NCBI RefSeq assembly: GCF_902150065.1
Contig: NC_043993.1
Location: 15,115,185 to 15,179,184 of the forward strand
From: Myripristis murdjan
Lineage: Eukaryota > Chordata > Actinopteri > Holocentriformes > Holocentridae
Direction: 5' to 3'
Length of the DNA: 64,000 nt
Shown: positions 12,201 through 25,930 of the stretch, one piece after another
How positions within the stretch are numbered: position 1 is the stretch's first letter
Layout: each line of letters opens with the position of its first letter
Position numbers and translations under genes: made by a program
Notes under the pieces: generated by a model
Database searches by the model: none
The model's input: only the letters and a program-made list of their open reading frames with translations
Told to the model about the DNA's origin: nothing

Positions 12201-15200
12201 CATTTCCACAAACCACTATCAAATTGCATATCCATCCTGTCATGTGGCATCAACCACTTACTTGTTTATTCCCAAAGTAGCTGTCATCTTAAAAAAAAAA
12301 AAAAAGCCAGGATAAAGCATAATGATTATCTCAAGTATGATGATTATCTCAGTTGTGACTAATATAAATCCACTCTGGTCAAACATTACTATAACTGGTT
12401 AAGTACTGAGGGTGTCAAAATTATGAACTTTATTTGCATGTAATTTGGTAAGCATGCTTCTTACTGAGATTATAATAACTGTAATCATCTAGTATGCTAT
12501 TATGAATTTGACATGCCAGCACACCAGTACAGTAACCCATCTATCAAATTATATGAGACAAATTAGGCCATTTATGCATCACAGTCCTAAAATGCGCGGT
12601 GCTGCTGGAATTTTAACTGAGTAAGATGACTATCAAATAAGTGGTAGTTTATTGGACATATTGTGGCCTATTTATGTAATATCTATGATGATCTAGTATG
12701 CTTTTATTAATTTGAACATGCCAGTAACCTATGTATCATACTATATGAGACAAATTAGGTTATTAATGTATCTCAGTCCTAAAATGCTTGGTGCTGCTGC
12801 TATTTGTACCATGACTATCAGATAAGTGATAGTTACTGGATATATCATGGCCTACGTATGTATGTATGTATGTATGTATGTGTATGTATGAGTTTGACTT
12901 TTGATTACAATGCCACCATTAGGCCAGTTAGGATAACCTTCAATGTGGGTCTGTGAAACTGACAAGGCTGCTATCCTTATTCTTGATGCAAAGTTTGTTC
13001 TTACCAGCATATTAAATTTCACAAGAGTTTGCACCACAGTATCTGACTGACACTGCATCCCAACCAGAGGGCAAAATGATAATTTTCCCCTTGGGAGAAC
13101 AAAGTACATCCAAACAAAATTCAATCAACCTAGCTTGGATCTACTGGAGAGGATAAGTGGCCTGTTTATGTGCATACAAATTCTGTAGGTGTGTTCAACA
13201 GTCTGGGAAAATCTGGCAGGGAAAGTGAGTGAGTCTTTTCCCTAACTCAAAAATCAGCATCAATGTTGTTTGCAAAAAAGGCACTTCAGGCCTACTCCAG
13301 TGAAGCCACCAAGTGTGTATGTGTGTAACTCCATAAATGTGAAGCAGGGAGGTGCAGGGAGGGCATGTATGCAAACCCTCCTTGGGTTTGGATGAATGTA
13401 AGTTTGAGAAATTTTAAGAAAAACAGAAATCATTAGATTGCATTATACTGCAAATCTATCATATGGTACATCTCACCTGTACTTCTGTGAACCACCAAGC
13501 AGGTCTGTGCTGGACTCGGGGAGCGACTGAAGTTGAACACAAAGCGAAAGCAATATTTATTCCTCCCTGGGTAAAACACAGAACAGTTGAATTCGGTCTC
13601 ATTCTCTCCCTGAGTCAGCCAGTTGAAGGCCAGTGGAGGAGACGATGGCTCCTCTGGTCCAAACCCCATCAACGCTGTTCCCCCTGCCCCTATCCCAGAA
13701 CCAGCAACACTGCTCCCAACCCCTCCATCCTTATACAGCAATACTTTCCCATTGATGTGAGCACAGGGTGGGGTAACCAACTTAACAGTCATAGCTCCCT
13801 CACAACCAGTCCTGTAGGCATTGGCATTGTCCACCAGTAGCTTATAAGAGAAGATCCGGGACAAGTAGAGTGGCCCAGAGCTCTTGACTTCCTGCGTTGT
13901 ATGAGGAGAACGCACAGCCACCCGTATGAAGTCTTTGTCTGTGAAGGGGAAGGCACATGGCAACTCGACGCTCTGGGAACGCAGTGCTTGGATTGGGTGG
14001 CGTGTACGGGCTCGGACCTTGTCGATACTGTTTCGCCCAATCTGATTGTACTCCATGTAGCTAACTTCCAGAGAGAGGGCAGAGCTGAGGCTGCTGGAGC
14101 AGGCCTGGAAGTATTCATTTGTGGATATCCCTACCTGGTGAGAGACCAAGAAGACAGAAGACGAGTGAAGCTCTTGATCAGGATGAGGATGATGATGATG
14201 ATGAAGAAGGCTTCAAAACACACCTCTTCATCATTCTATTTTACAATGAACGGCCTTGTTATGTAAAGCACGACATCATATTTGTCTTACCAAGAAAGAT
14301 CCTGAGTGGTTACCGGCCCTCTCCACAGCGATGTGAAAGGTGGGCCACTGCACCTGCAGTTCAGAGCTCCACCACCAGGTCGTGCCCTCCATGATACAGC
14401 CATCCGTTCCATTTGCACGAGAACCGGCGATGATGCTGGTCTGCCTCAACAGGAACCGGAACGTCCCAGCATACAGGAAGCAAGAGCAGTTGAACTCTAT
14501 CCTCCCTTCCGATTGGCCGTTGGGAAGGGTTCTGGTCAGAAGGGTAGTGTTGGTTTCCATGTCAACCAGAGAGAGGGTGGTGTTGCGAGTGGTGCTACAG
14601 TTGGATTCGGTGCTGAAGTCCACAAACACACTGGCGTTGCTAAGGGCCACATGGAGGGAGGGCCAGAGGTGGAGCCCCGCCATCGCTACAAGAGAGGAGG
14701 CAGAGGGGTGAAAGATAACAGAAATAAAGATATCATCAAAAAGATGACAGTAGAAATAACAATTCAGCTCTTCGCCATGTACCTTGTAAAACAAATTGTC
14801 TAAATTTAGCCTTAATGGATAAAAACATGTCTATTACTACTTATTCAATTTTGCTCCAGCCTGTTTTTGCTTAAAATAAATGACCTAGTCTGGTATGAGA
14901 TCTTAATATTTCAGTCTGCTCTAACTTTGCAAGCTGTCAATTATAGGCTATGTATTCACCTGCAGCATTAAGCCCACATTTATGATCATTTCTTTTTATT
15001 GTTCCCAAAACACTGTTTAAGACAATATTTTATGGACCAGTGTACTTTTATTGATGTGCACTTTGAAAGTATGGCTGCCACACAAATGAAAGGAAAACAT
15101 AAATGAGTTAAGTGATGTTAGAAGAGACTCCGAATGTTAGTGGTCTGACTGCTCCGGAACACCTTCTAAAAATGTTTTTTTTCAAACGTTCTCCCACAGT

Positions 15201-15524
15201 GGCATATCGTTTTAAGAGCTATTGTGCTGTGTAGATCCTGTTGTGCATAGCTCACATCCTTACAAAGCAATGCTCGCAAAGGAAGGAGGGTGTGGGGAGA
15301 GGAAGAAACTGACCCTCCATTTACCCCCCTCCTTCTCCTTTCCTTTGACGACTTAGCTTCTCTCACCCGTTGCTTGATTAATTGTCGTGAAAATGAATTA
15401 CCCTGCTAGACATTTGAAACTTGCATTTAGGTTAGTATGAGTGGGTGACAGATGTTTGGCTTTGCTCACCATATCCCAAGAGTGCCAGCAGAAATGGCAA
15501 CAGTGAGACAGAAGCCTGTGGCAT
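9262..15524 (-). CDS. thsd1: Thrombospondin type-1 domain-containing protein 1
   Basis: Single-pass membrane protein of endothelium; in mammals it supports focal adhesion through talin and is linked to intracranial aneurysm. Seven coding exons on the minus strand: 15524-15470, 14685-14291, 14134-13477, 11889-11728, 11426-11006, 10613-10052, 9924-9262; total 2916 nt, 971 aa (human about 852). Order: signal peptide (MPQASVSLLPFLLALLGY), two beta-rich extracellular regions rich in N-glycosylation sites, one TSP1 repeat (SWGPWQPWSVCSVSCGEGVR ... CSLEDC), a proline-rich stalk, the transmembrane helix (LVVVAGICLCLAVILATVVV), and a long Ser/Pro-rich cytoplasmic tail. The tail keeps family signatures: LAQQQLKEMKKKGL, HFRRTSSFND, RRGPSPIQRN and the C-terminal LSEAEQRMLDL. 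The start ATG is chosen because it begins a signal peptide whose exon joins in phase. Gene tail faces fgl1; vps36 follows upstream in the same direction. Confidence 0.95.
12485..12861. repeat. Imperfect tandem duplication in thsd1 intron
   Basis: Two consecutive diverged copies: about 12485-12678 and 12688-12861. Both start ATCTAGTATGC, continue with AACATGCCAG- or GACATGCCAG-type text, share ATATGAGACAAATTAGG and CAGTCCTAAAATGC, and end near GGCCTA. The second copy lacks about 20 bp present in the first. An (ATGT)n run follows at about 12855-12887. No open frame; not assigned to a repeat family. Confidence 0.8.
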
Positions 15525-15949
15525 TCCGATGGCCGTGCCTCTGTTTCCTCCTACACAACATGACCGTCCTCTTTCACCATCCCGAACCTCTACAAATGAA
15601 AATCCAAGAAAGATACCAAGAAAGTAATCAGCAACCAAGTGTTTGCGGAGGTGACCAGACAGTCGTGGGCATGGTAAAAGTGTGCACTCATCTGAGATAA
15701 GAAAACTAGAAGGAAACAGGAAAATGAGAACACCAAGTTTTGAGACTTTGAGGCTGTGGAGATTTCTGATTTACAGTGGCATCTTCCTCTGCCTTTCATC
15801 TTCACCGTGGGAATGGGAACAGTTGCACCAGTGTTAGAAGCTACAAGAGGTCTTTTGTCCATCATATGCAGGACAACCTAGAGCAAAACCCTTGATTTAA
15901 TTGTTTGACTCTTGTTGCAAAAGCACGAGATGGAAAAGTTTTTTTCAAA

Positions 15950-15980
<31 letters not shown>

Positions 15981-16599
15981 AAAAAATAAAAGTCAGAAAC
16001 TACATACTGTAACCATCTGCCAGTTCCTGAGCTTCTCTATTTTCTCCTCACAAACTAGCTCATCTTTTACATGTTTTCAGAAAAATCAAGGGAATTAACC
16101 ACCTTGGGATTTTGGACACCAGCCTGGTGCTTTGGAATCAAATGTCCCACACTGGTTTCATGTTTTTCCACGTGAAAAACAAAAACACACTGCCTCTTTC
16201 ATTAAAGTGACATGATGACAGACCGGAGCCTATATTACAGATCCAATCATGATTCCAAGTTCCCAAACGTATTAAACTGGAATAAAAAATATTATGTCCT
16301 GATTTTTTTTTTAACCTCTCTGTAATGACCCTTTCATAAAACATTTATTCATTTCTTAATTAACATTTATTAAGTGTGAAACTTTTCAAATGTGTGGTAT
16401 CATTCTAAACTCAAGCCTACGCTGCGTTGTTTTCAATCACATTGCCAGCTAATGGTCAAAATCCTTCATTTTCTCATAGGCGAAAAAAAAAAAAAAAACA
16501 CTTACTTGTATCCTACTCACATCTTGTGTTGACTCAGTAGCATTAATCCACTTTTACACCGCAACGGCATCACCCCTCTCTTATCATGATGACCGACTG

Positions 16600-16820
16600 A
16601 TAAAACGCACGAGATCTTCTTATTAATTTCTATGACATTTAAAGCTTGAAGGACCTCGCGGCTGCGTCCGCAGGAGGAGCGTCCCTAGTAGAGCGCGCGT
16701 CAAAGTAGCGGGAACGCGCATTTTCGGGATCCGCTCCCTTCGACCGTCAATTTGTGAAGTGGCACGCGGATTTATCTGCCTGCCAGCTGCTTCCAAAATA
16801 AAGACACACACAAATAAACA
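16600..16820 (-). promoter_or_regulatory. Likely thsd1 CpG promoter / 5' UTR
   Basis: CpG content rises sharply against the AT-rich surroundings (GCGCGCGT, GGGAACGCGC, GACCTCGCGGCTGCGTCCGC). It lies 1.1 kb upstream of the thsd1 ATG on the gene's own strand, and no other gene starts nearby. No exact start site can be given from sequence alone. Confidence 0.45.
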
Positions 16821-18986
16821 GCGATTGTAGCTAACAAGATAAGTAAACTGTTGTGATCATGAGGCAAATGTCGACAACTATGACATTCAATTAAGTTTTG
16901 AGAGGTTTTTAGTGTATTGAGTCTTACCATGATACAATTTTAATTTCAATAATTTTATATACAATTTTGCAGCATTAAAATGTGGGTCAGATGAGATAGC
17001 AACTGCATCATAAATGAAATTCAACTTTACTGCTGAATAAAAGAGGAAAGAGGAAACAAAAGAAAGCATTCTTATTGCTGACAAAGGTTTTTGATTCTTA
17101 TAGGCTTCCTCATTAAAGCTCTGTGCGAAGGAGGTGATCATTTTGTAATTCATAATAACTTGTTGAATGACGGGGTTTCTCAAATTGTCAGCCCTGCTCT
17201 TTGAGGTCAAGTGCAGGTTCATGAAGGCAAAGTAATGTATGAAGTCTGGATACAAGCAAAGGGCTGTTCATTTCAACAGAATGGCACAAATGAAAGAGCC
17301 ACTTGAAGTGCTGCATTATAGTGTGGTGAATCACTGAGAAGAATACGTTTACTATCTGTTTGAGGAGCAGTAACAGGCACCTGGTTCATCAAAAGGTTAC
17401 AGCACAGGTGCCTGGGGAAAGTGACTACATAGGGAAACATTTGAGGTACAACAGATGGCCCTATAATTCACTGCGGCAAGTGGCAGACGTGCAGAAATCA
17501 TAACTCTTTAGAGTGGTCGTTAAAAGATTACATACAAGCAGAAAGTCATGATAGATTAATGAAGAGGCTAGAAAGAATAGCATGCAACTCAATTGGCCTA
17601 CACAGACAGGAGGGGGACTCGGGCAAAAAGGCACATCAAGATGGGAAGTGTTAACATTGGAGGTTAAAAAGACTGCACTTATCTCACACACTCAAATTAC
17701 CTCTCACATATATAACCTGACTGACAAGTCATTCTTCTATAATCCACTAATGAAAACAAACATTCTCAAGATTTAAACAGATGACACTCAGCTATCCAGG
17801 GCATGAATTAACTTGAAATGCACCGTTGAGTAAATCTGTCCATCTCAGCATGCAAGAACAGGACCCATTTTGTGTGGAAAACGTTCACCAGAAGTTCAGT
17901 GTTGTGCGTGAATCCCTAACTGTTATCAGCAGGCCTGCCTCAGCTCAGTTCTCTAGGTTTCCAGGACAAATTCGAGTTCATCCACAATTAATGAGTGGGC
18001 CACATGTTAGGGTAATCTAATCAGACACAGAGCTCTGCACATGCTCATGTTTTATCCGGAGGGGGCCTGCAGAAAACAGGAAGCCGCTCTGAGGCAATGG
18101 AGTCAAGACAGTTTACTGACTCTCAATAGGAACAAAGACCTCTGCTAATTGTAGGTTAAATCTGAGATAAATGATAACACTTCCAGTAAGCACAGAGTCG
18201 GGATGAAATGATTGAGACCACATGGTGTTCATTCTAAAATTTGCTTATATTTTACTTATTACTGTAATTTACATTATTACATTATTACTAGATATGGTAA
18301 CTTGATAGCATTTGCTTGATTGGATAATTTTTTTTGTACCACTGCAGTAATTATTGTGGGGGCCTCATTTTAGAGCCCTTGAAGACAGACATTTTATACA
18401 TGTTGTCATCAAGACTGACACTGGGTTTGAGTTCTTCCTTGGGTCAGGCTCATTATACTTGCCTTGTATAGCATAAATTCATACAAGATAAGATGTCTAT
18501 TTGGTTGGAGAGTAGACATGTTTCTTAAACTTAGTTATTAATGGCAAGTCTGAAAGACAATCAATGGGGCAAAGAGCAGAACATGTTCTTGTTTTTCTTT
18601 TATTACACAAATTTATACTTTATTTTGGGAAAAAACAATATGTTTTATAATGCATATGAACCTGTTATCAGTGGCTATGGTTATCTCAGCAATAGAGCAC
18701 ACTACTGGTGACAACTGATGTTTAAGCTGTGTGACTTGAGGATGTCATAGGTGAAATAAAAAAAAAAAAAAAACGAGTAGTTCAAAAAAGGGGAAAAAAA
18801 AAAAAAAAGTATGTTCCCTCACATGAATTTCTAAAACCCATTGATCAATTAACATGCAAAATGTACTCCCTTGCAGTATATTGAAGAATCTTTGGAAAAT
18901 TCTCTGCACAAAATACTTTGAAGACACAGACCAGCTCTTGCATCAACACAGAGGAGCAGGTGCTGCAGAACCTACCCAGGATTTGT

Positions 18987-19011
18987 GGTGTCCTGCCACC
19001 ACCAGGACACC
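18987..19011. other. Perfect 9-bp stem-loop in probable vps36 3' UTR
   Basis: GGTGTCCTG pairs exactly with CAGGACACC around a 7-nt CCACCAC loop. It lies 175 bp past the vps36 stop on the transcribed strand. It could be a local RNA hairpin; function unknown. Confidence 0.5.
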
Positions 19012-19185
19012 AATTATTCGGTTACCATAATTGTTACCAGATACAAAATTGGATGAGTACATTGTTATGCAGGAAGTACAGGAGGCAATCTGTAGCGCCG
19101 CATGAGCAGACAGAGCTGTAGCACAACTATACGACATCAGTCTATCAACGCAAAGTTTATCTCGACCAAGATGAGTGTCAACAGG

Positions 19186-20942
19186 TCAGAAGAGGTTGGG
19201 GTAGAATCTCAGACCCTCAACAGAGTCGTCTCTACACAGGTGGCCCATTTTCTCAGCGAGCAGCAACCTGGAGATGAGGAGGGAAGAGACAGATGGAGAC
19301 AGTAAGTAAACATGAGGGAATATCATGTGCAGCAACAGAGGAGCTGAAAAAACTGAGATACGGCAAAGGAGCATGTGCTTTTCATATCGTCTTTCTCACA
19401 ATAATGAGCACTAACATGTTATGGCATTTCAACGGTATACTGTTTGTTTAATTGTCCTTCAGTAGTAACTACAGACAATATTAAAAATCTTTTTTTTTTT
19501 TTTTTATAAAAGGAACGACAGAATAACCTCCTTTATACTGGAAGGAAGACATGAACAGGCCAAAATCCAGTATTCAAAAAAAGGCACATATTGGCCAATT
19601 TATCAATAAAGCAATAAACTGGTCTAATCCTACAACATACCGCTCTTTGGATAGAAGGACAGAGAGACCCAATAGCTTTGCAAACTCCTCCGCCGTCAAT
19701 GAGCCTTTCTCTGATACCTGTAGAAAGAGACAGATAGAAAGAGAGAGAGAAACTAAGACCTCAGGCACCACCTGTGGCTCATCTTTTCGAATTTTCCGGA
19801 GATATGTGTCCAAGATAACCAAATATGTTGTTTGATCAAACCGAGGCATGACCACATGACTGTCAGTGTAATGTTTGTAATGTTAGAGCTTACATTGTCC
19901 AAGGCTGAGGCTATCATTTCCTCCTCACTGTGAGACTGCAGCTGGACCACCATCACACCGCTGTCAAACACACGCAACCTGCGAAGACAACAAGACAAAT
20001 GGAGAGGGAGTGAGGGGGTGGTGGTGGGAATGATAGAGGCCAAAAAGTGGGGGGATTTAAAATGGAGTGACAACTTTTTTGTTCGATTGGAATTGATTTT
20101 ACCCTGGACAGCCTGGTTTGAAAAGATATTTTGGAATGTATTAGGAATGTATTATGTACTAAATGACATACCTGAACACTGACACATAGATTCAGAGAGA
20201 TGAGATTAAAATATAATTTTAAAATAATCACTCATGCATTTTTGTATTATCATGTCTAGTAAATCAACTGTAGTGAAATTAAACTATTCTTTGTTTTGCT
20301 GTGGAATAAGACCCTCAAAGACCCCTGGAAGTCACCGGAGCCCACTTTGAAAACTGCACTTGACTACGCCGGCACAGTAAGGACAGTAACCAGTTTAGGG
20401 GGGGTAACAGGACCAGCTTGGTAGGGAAACAGGGAAGCAGGCCAGTGTTTCTTTTGAAACTCTGGAAAGTGACAGGAAATGACACAGCTGCAGCGGGTTA
20501 GACACCACCTCCAACAACAGGAAGTCAGGCAGGAAGCGCCTGACCGATTCCTCTGTAAAGCAGTCGCCAACCCGGCCCTTAACTGTATTCCTCTAAAATC
20601 CGCACATACACTGGCCTACACGCAAACGCACGCATATAAGCATTTATCCGCATGCACAGCAAAATCAAAGGTGCACCCACCTCAGTGGCAGCTTCAGTGA
20701 CTCAAACATCTTGCACGCGTTCACCAAATCTTCTGGAGATAATAGCTGAGGAGGGGGAGAGGGTGGGGAAATGATTAGAAAATGCTAGACTAACAGCATC
20801 TGTATGAAAAAAAAAGCAACCTCAGTATCTGACAGGACACTAAAAACACTCATGTGCAATGTGATTACACAAATGGCAGACACTTTGTGCTGAGTTCCAT
20901 GCCAGTTTGAATAAACACGCAGAGACATGCTCATTAAAGCAT

Positions 20943-20998
<56 letters not shown>

Positions 20999-23900
20999 CT
21001 TACTTCCATCCCTCTGGCTCGGTTGACAAGACAGTACACTTCTGTGAGAGCCATCATGCCCCCACGCTCCTGACAGACAATAACAGAAAGTGAGAATACA
21101 AAAAAAGAAAATTAGGTGGTGACTGAGAGGAGTGTATTATCTTTGTGAGTATAAATTTAACAGCTGAGTAGATGAAGAGATACTCAAAATCATGTACTCA
21201 AAGCAGACATAATACACACAATTTCTTTCTTTTGTTTTTAAAGATTTCTTTTGGGGGTAATTTCTGCTTTTTGCTTGACATTGATAATTTCAATCATGAA
21301 AACATACACTGACACAGGCACACACACACACACACACACCTCCAGAGGGGCCTGTAGCATATCTCCCAGTTGTTTGGCCAGTTGCATGTGGTAGTGTGTG
21401 CCGGAGCCATGTGTTTCCCTGGTCACAGGGTTAGCAATACCCATGCTCAGCAGGTAGGACTTAAACCGGATTGTCTATAAGGGAGGATGATCTTGTTAAT
21501 AATAAAAACAAACAAACAAACAAAAACACATGAAAACCAAGATATGGGGATTTGAGGGGAGAGATTACATTGCCTAAGGGCAGCACTGTCGTCTACTTTG
21601 TAATGTTTCTTTCAGCAGTAAACCAAATATGTGCTCAGGACGTTAGCTAGTCACATCCAACATTATTCCATTCTAATGTGGACCGAAATAGGAGGCAGCG
21701 TGCAGATACTAAAACAGACCATCCTCTACTCTGCAAAGACCTTTATATGGAGTCTTGTTCTGGAAATCACATGAACCAAGTGTGGAGAAACAGCATTGAC
21801 AGCCTGTGAAGTAGTCGCTACTTTGGTCACAGATTAGTCACAGATTATGCTGTTTGGAGTAATTTCATGGTCATTTGCCCTATTTGGAATTTAAAAACAA
21901 ACAAACAACAAAAAAAACAGTTGCAGGTCACCTCAAGTCTTTTGGAAAAGAGTAATATGACACAGTGCAAGCAAACTGGCCATAAGAATGGGCAGATAAT
22001 GACCAAATTTTCATTTCTGGGTGAATTAACTAATGACCCTTGACCCTGGATGTGAAAGGTGGTAGGTGATGGTCCAGTGGGGCTGAAGAGGATTACTTGG
22101 GTTTTTTTTACCATTAAGTGCAGGTATTGTTATGTGTAATGGCAAAGTTTGCTCACTGCTTTCCTGATAACACAGACAAAGTTCTTACCTCATCCTCTGT
22201 GATGTCCCCCTGCTTGTCTTTGATCTTGTTCGCTATGGATCTGGACAGCTCCACCATCTCTTTAGCCTGTTGGAGAGGACACTCACTCAGAGGACTTCAG
22301 GGTAAGAGGAACCCAGAGAGGTCATTCAGTGCTTTGTAAATCAACAATTATGCCAAAATGTTAAAAGATGACAGAGCAAGTGTTTTTTTTTTTACCTTCA
22401 CCATCAGCTTACTGAGGTCCTCAAAGGCCTAAAGAAGAGAAACCAAATGAGAAATAGAGCAAATATTTTCAAAATCAAAATAACCCACAAAAACTTCTGT
22501 CATTCCATAAACTCCCTGCTCCTCCCTCTTTTCTGTGGCTTATGTCAAAATTACACATTTTCCCCTCTCCTCCCCTTTTTGCTATTCATGAAGCCAAATA
22601 TGTGGAGAATTTGATTCAATTTCACTGATATTACAGACAGACAATAAATTATCTACTAATTACTATCTCATAAGACAACCTTGTTATTCCTTTTATGGTG
22701 TTTTCATGTGTTTTCATGTTTTCACGTGTCTTGTATTATATAAGCTCATAGACAACTTTAAGTTCAACACAACATTTATCTAAACGTTTACTAACTACTT
22801 TTATTGAGAGTGTTATGTTTTATGAAGTAATTTACTCTTTACGCATAACCTTGCAGACATCCCTGACCCCATATGGAAATGAAATGACACTGAGTGATTA
22901 TTTGTTGGTATATTTCCATTGTAATAAGCAGTTACTAAACTATGGCACAACTGACATCACAAGATTCTGTATTCTCACTGAGACAGTCTCTTCCCAATTA
23001 ATTTTAGTTATAAGAGCTCTGGAGCAAAAGAAATAGCTTGCCATTTTCTTAAGAGTGGTAAAAAAATAAATAAATATTCATCACAGGTCCAACACACACA
23101 CAAAACCAGGAAGCCTTTGAATGGCACATCACTCAGATGTCTACAAACAGAGCCTCCCATGGAGCAGAAAGGGAAAAAAACAGGTTCTGTGGAGGCTGAG
23201 GTAAGGGTTGGAACACAGCCGTGTTTTTAATTTACTTGCTATAATAATTCATAACATGCTGTGTTAAAACATTACCGCCCAAACTGACCGCTCCATCAAT
23301 ATCAAACTGACCACCCAAACTGACCGCTCTCATTTTCAGGCATTGTCTGTTTGCATTACCTCAGAAATGTTTTTGTCTGTTTCTTTCCTCCTCTCTTCTA
23401 TCTTCCTCTCAATGCCGACAATCCCAACTGCACGTGTCCTTCCTGCCTGTATGACCACGGAGGGAGGGAAAACATGTATTTCAAGTACAGCTCTATTGAA
23501 GCAACACAAAAGATATACAAACATGACTCTGTCCTAGCACACACACACACACATAAACATAAGTCAGAAAAATTACACTGACTCAAACATATACAAAAGT
23601 TTGAATAGGGTAAGAAGGGCAAGGAAAGACAAACAGGATGGAAGGAAAAAATATGGTCAACTGTGGCCAAGCTGCACATAAACTGATAACCATCTTAGCA
23701 ACCATCAACAAAACAGAGTTGTAAGCTATTTGGAGGCATACAATCTAACCTGGGTGAATTATCTATGCAGAAAAAAGACTACACAGTGACTTGTAATGTC
23801 TTAGCTGCAGATTATTTTACACTTGGTGTGAGTGTTGTACTCCACCAATTGAGCTGAACATGTTTGTGGAATTAGATATCAAGGACTGCGGTGGAAAGAC

Positions 23901-25930
23901 AAACAATACATGTACTGATGTTGTATCTTTTTTGAGAAACCCTGGGGGGAAAAAATCACAATGGAGGCTTATATATAGGTCTATTATCCTGTTAACTGCT
24001 AAGTTTGATTATACAGTAGCAATACTGCCATCGTGTGGACACAACTCACAAAACTTGCTGAAAACAGAATCTACTGATTCCCCATGAAGCAGTGGAACGG
24101 CAAAAGTTTGAGCTGGATGTGGATGATGTGCTTCTAACCTGAGCTCCTGTTGCTGTGGGAATGGGCTGTGACACCGGTGTGTTCTCCCATCTCTTCTGTG
24201 TCATCTCCTCTGTTAGCCTCCTGAAGAACTGCAAACATATGACGCCACATTGGCTCCGGGCAAAAAAAGACACAAAGGCAATACTCTATCTGGATTCATT
24301 ATAGTCTACACAACACTATACAAAAGTTAATGATGCACTACTGTTAGTACAAAAGAGGAATGGAAAAAGTTTATTTGTCTATGAAAGTGATTACCTCAAT
24401 CTGCCCATGTTCTTTGAAGGATAGTTTGATGTAGGAGAACTTGCTCTGCTGGTATGGACCTGGCTCCTTGTTGGCAGGTGCTGGGTGCAGGTGAATAACT
24501 ATCTTTGCGCTAAAGAGTGACAAATGGTAACAATGAGTTTATTTTTTCCCTCTGCAGCCAGCAAAATTATGTCTATCATGGGAGATTTAATACAAGTGTA
24601 GGGCAGGAATGTACTCCAAGGTTAGTGAGGTGCCTATTCCAAAAGAAACACAGTGTATTGTAGGCCTACTCGCTGACACTGACCTCTTTCCTATTCCTGC
24701 AGCCTGCTCCTCGAAGAAGATGATCTGTGACAGCGGTATGGCAATGCAGCATTCCTACAGACAGCAGGAGAAACACAGAAAAGCGCAGAGAGTTTACCAG
24801 TTTAGCAGAGTTATTGCATTTGGTTTAAAGACTTTGTGTAAATGTTCTTGGTTGCTGCAGCGGCTCTGTAGCGTCTTCTCGAGGACAGGTTTATGAATTC
24901 TTTCAAGAGGGGATGAACAGGATCGGCCAAAACTTGTCTGGCTTTTTGTTTCACCAGCATTTGATATATACAACCCAAGTGTCTCTGCTCTTTCCCAATA
25001 ATTTTACCGACCATGTTTCCTGATTAGATACAAACGCTGCAAGGCTTTTTGAAAGATGTGTTTTGCGTTGGCTATAAAACTTAAAATGCCATCAAAAAAG
25101 GTTCATAGACATTTAAACTCCTCTACTGCTTCAACAAAATTTACCAATCATATATCAAATTAGTAAACTAAGACGCCACCTCTCATAATCAGAATCAGAC
25201 TCAGAAATTGATCTCCATGGGGAAACTGGATCAGCTGCAGTTGCTGTAATTCTCAAAAGAAGAGTTAAACTCATACTAGAAAAAGAAATAAGAAATATAA
25301 ACATATGTGCCTTAGAAATTAGTTTAAAAAAAGAAAGAAAGAAAGAAAGAAAAGAAGAACTATAAGAATGTGCATTATACATAAATATGTGCATTAGTAC
25401 TCCTTGTGCATTAATCATAGTCATAAAAAAATGTGCATTATGTTTAAATATGTGCATTACTGCTAAAAATGATGACAACAAATACTGCAGAAATAAGAAA
25501 CTAAGCATCACGGTCGCTGCCTCTTACATGATTCTTGAGGTCCCTCCAGATGAGCCGGTGTGTGCTCAGCAAAGCGACTCCAACGTCCAGCTTGGCCTGG
25601 TGCAGGGACACAAACTTCTGTTATGTTTTACATCTCCAAACCTGCAAGGCACTCTACACTTCCTGTGTTGTTGTTGTTTTAGCTTACGCTTTACCTTTAG
25701 CGCCACAGTCTGTTGGTGGAGATTCTCTATTTGAATTTTACTTTATAGTTGGCATACAGTGGAGTGGTTTTGTTGTTAATATGTCTACAGTGACAGTGTA
25801 GTGCTAGCTTAGCTGTTAGCAAACACAGTTGTACCTTATCGTCGCCGTCATACAGTTTGACACCTCGCTGCTGGATCACTAATGTTTCGTTTATCTCCAG
25901 GAGTCCGTTTGACCATGAAAACCGGTCCAT
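19186..25930 (-). CDS. vps36: ESCRT-II subunit VPS36
   Basis: Subunit of ESCRT-II, which sorts ubiquitinated cargo at endosomes. Fourteen coding exons on the minus strand: 25930-25835, 25596-25528, 24754-24684, 24509-24395, 24228-24139, 23446-23360, 22428-22396, 22266-22189, 21474-21340, 21069-21004, 20745-20681, 19978-19894, 19717-19641 and 19267-19186. They total 1149 nt, 382 aa, against 386 in human. The N-terminal GLUE domain begins [20 protein letters not shown] and includes [15 protein letters not shown] and [11 protein letters not shown]; the yeast NZF fingers are absent, as in animals. A linker with [19 protein letters not shown] leads to the tandem winged helices ([51 protein letters not shown]), ending [19 protein letters not shown]. 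It lacks the last few residues found in human. Head-to-head with proser1. Confidence 0.97.
20944..20997. repeat. (GT)n microsatellite
   Basis: Long GT run ending six bases from a vps36 exon border, directly after its donor site on the minus strand (CA-rich start of the intron). Confidence 0.9.
25185..25480. repeat. Degenerate interspersed repeat, possibly a LINE tail
   Basis: AATCAGAATCAGACTCAG followed by GATCTCCATGGGGAAACTGG, a GAAA run (25328-25351) and repeated TGTGCATTA words. Similar strings are common at the 3' ends of teleost non-LTR elements. Family and borders cannot be fixed by eye. It lies in a vps36 intron. Confidence 0.35.

Larger units (their letters stand above)
15525..19185. 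other. thsd1 upstream and vps36 3' flank
   Basis: No coding gene is recognised in these 3.6 kb. Nearest thsd1 is its 5' UTR and probably a first intron, with a poly-T tract near 15952-15976. A CpG-containing patch at 16600-16820 is the likely thsd1 promoter. From about 18600 to 19185 is probable vps36 3' UTR: on its strand an AATAAA-type signal lies at 18619-18624. Two short poly-A tracts occur near 18759 and 18796. The middle part (16830-18600) is AT-rich and I see nothing definite in it. Confidence 0.5.

Noticed and set aside
17461-18020. Open frames on both strands between thsd1 and vps36
   Set aside because: Short, no domain, no matching splice sites; the region may be conserved non-coding but that cannot be judged here.
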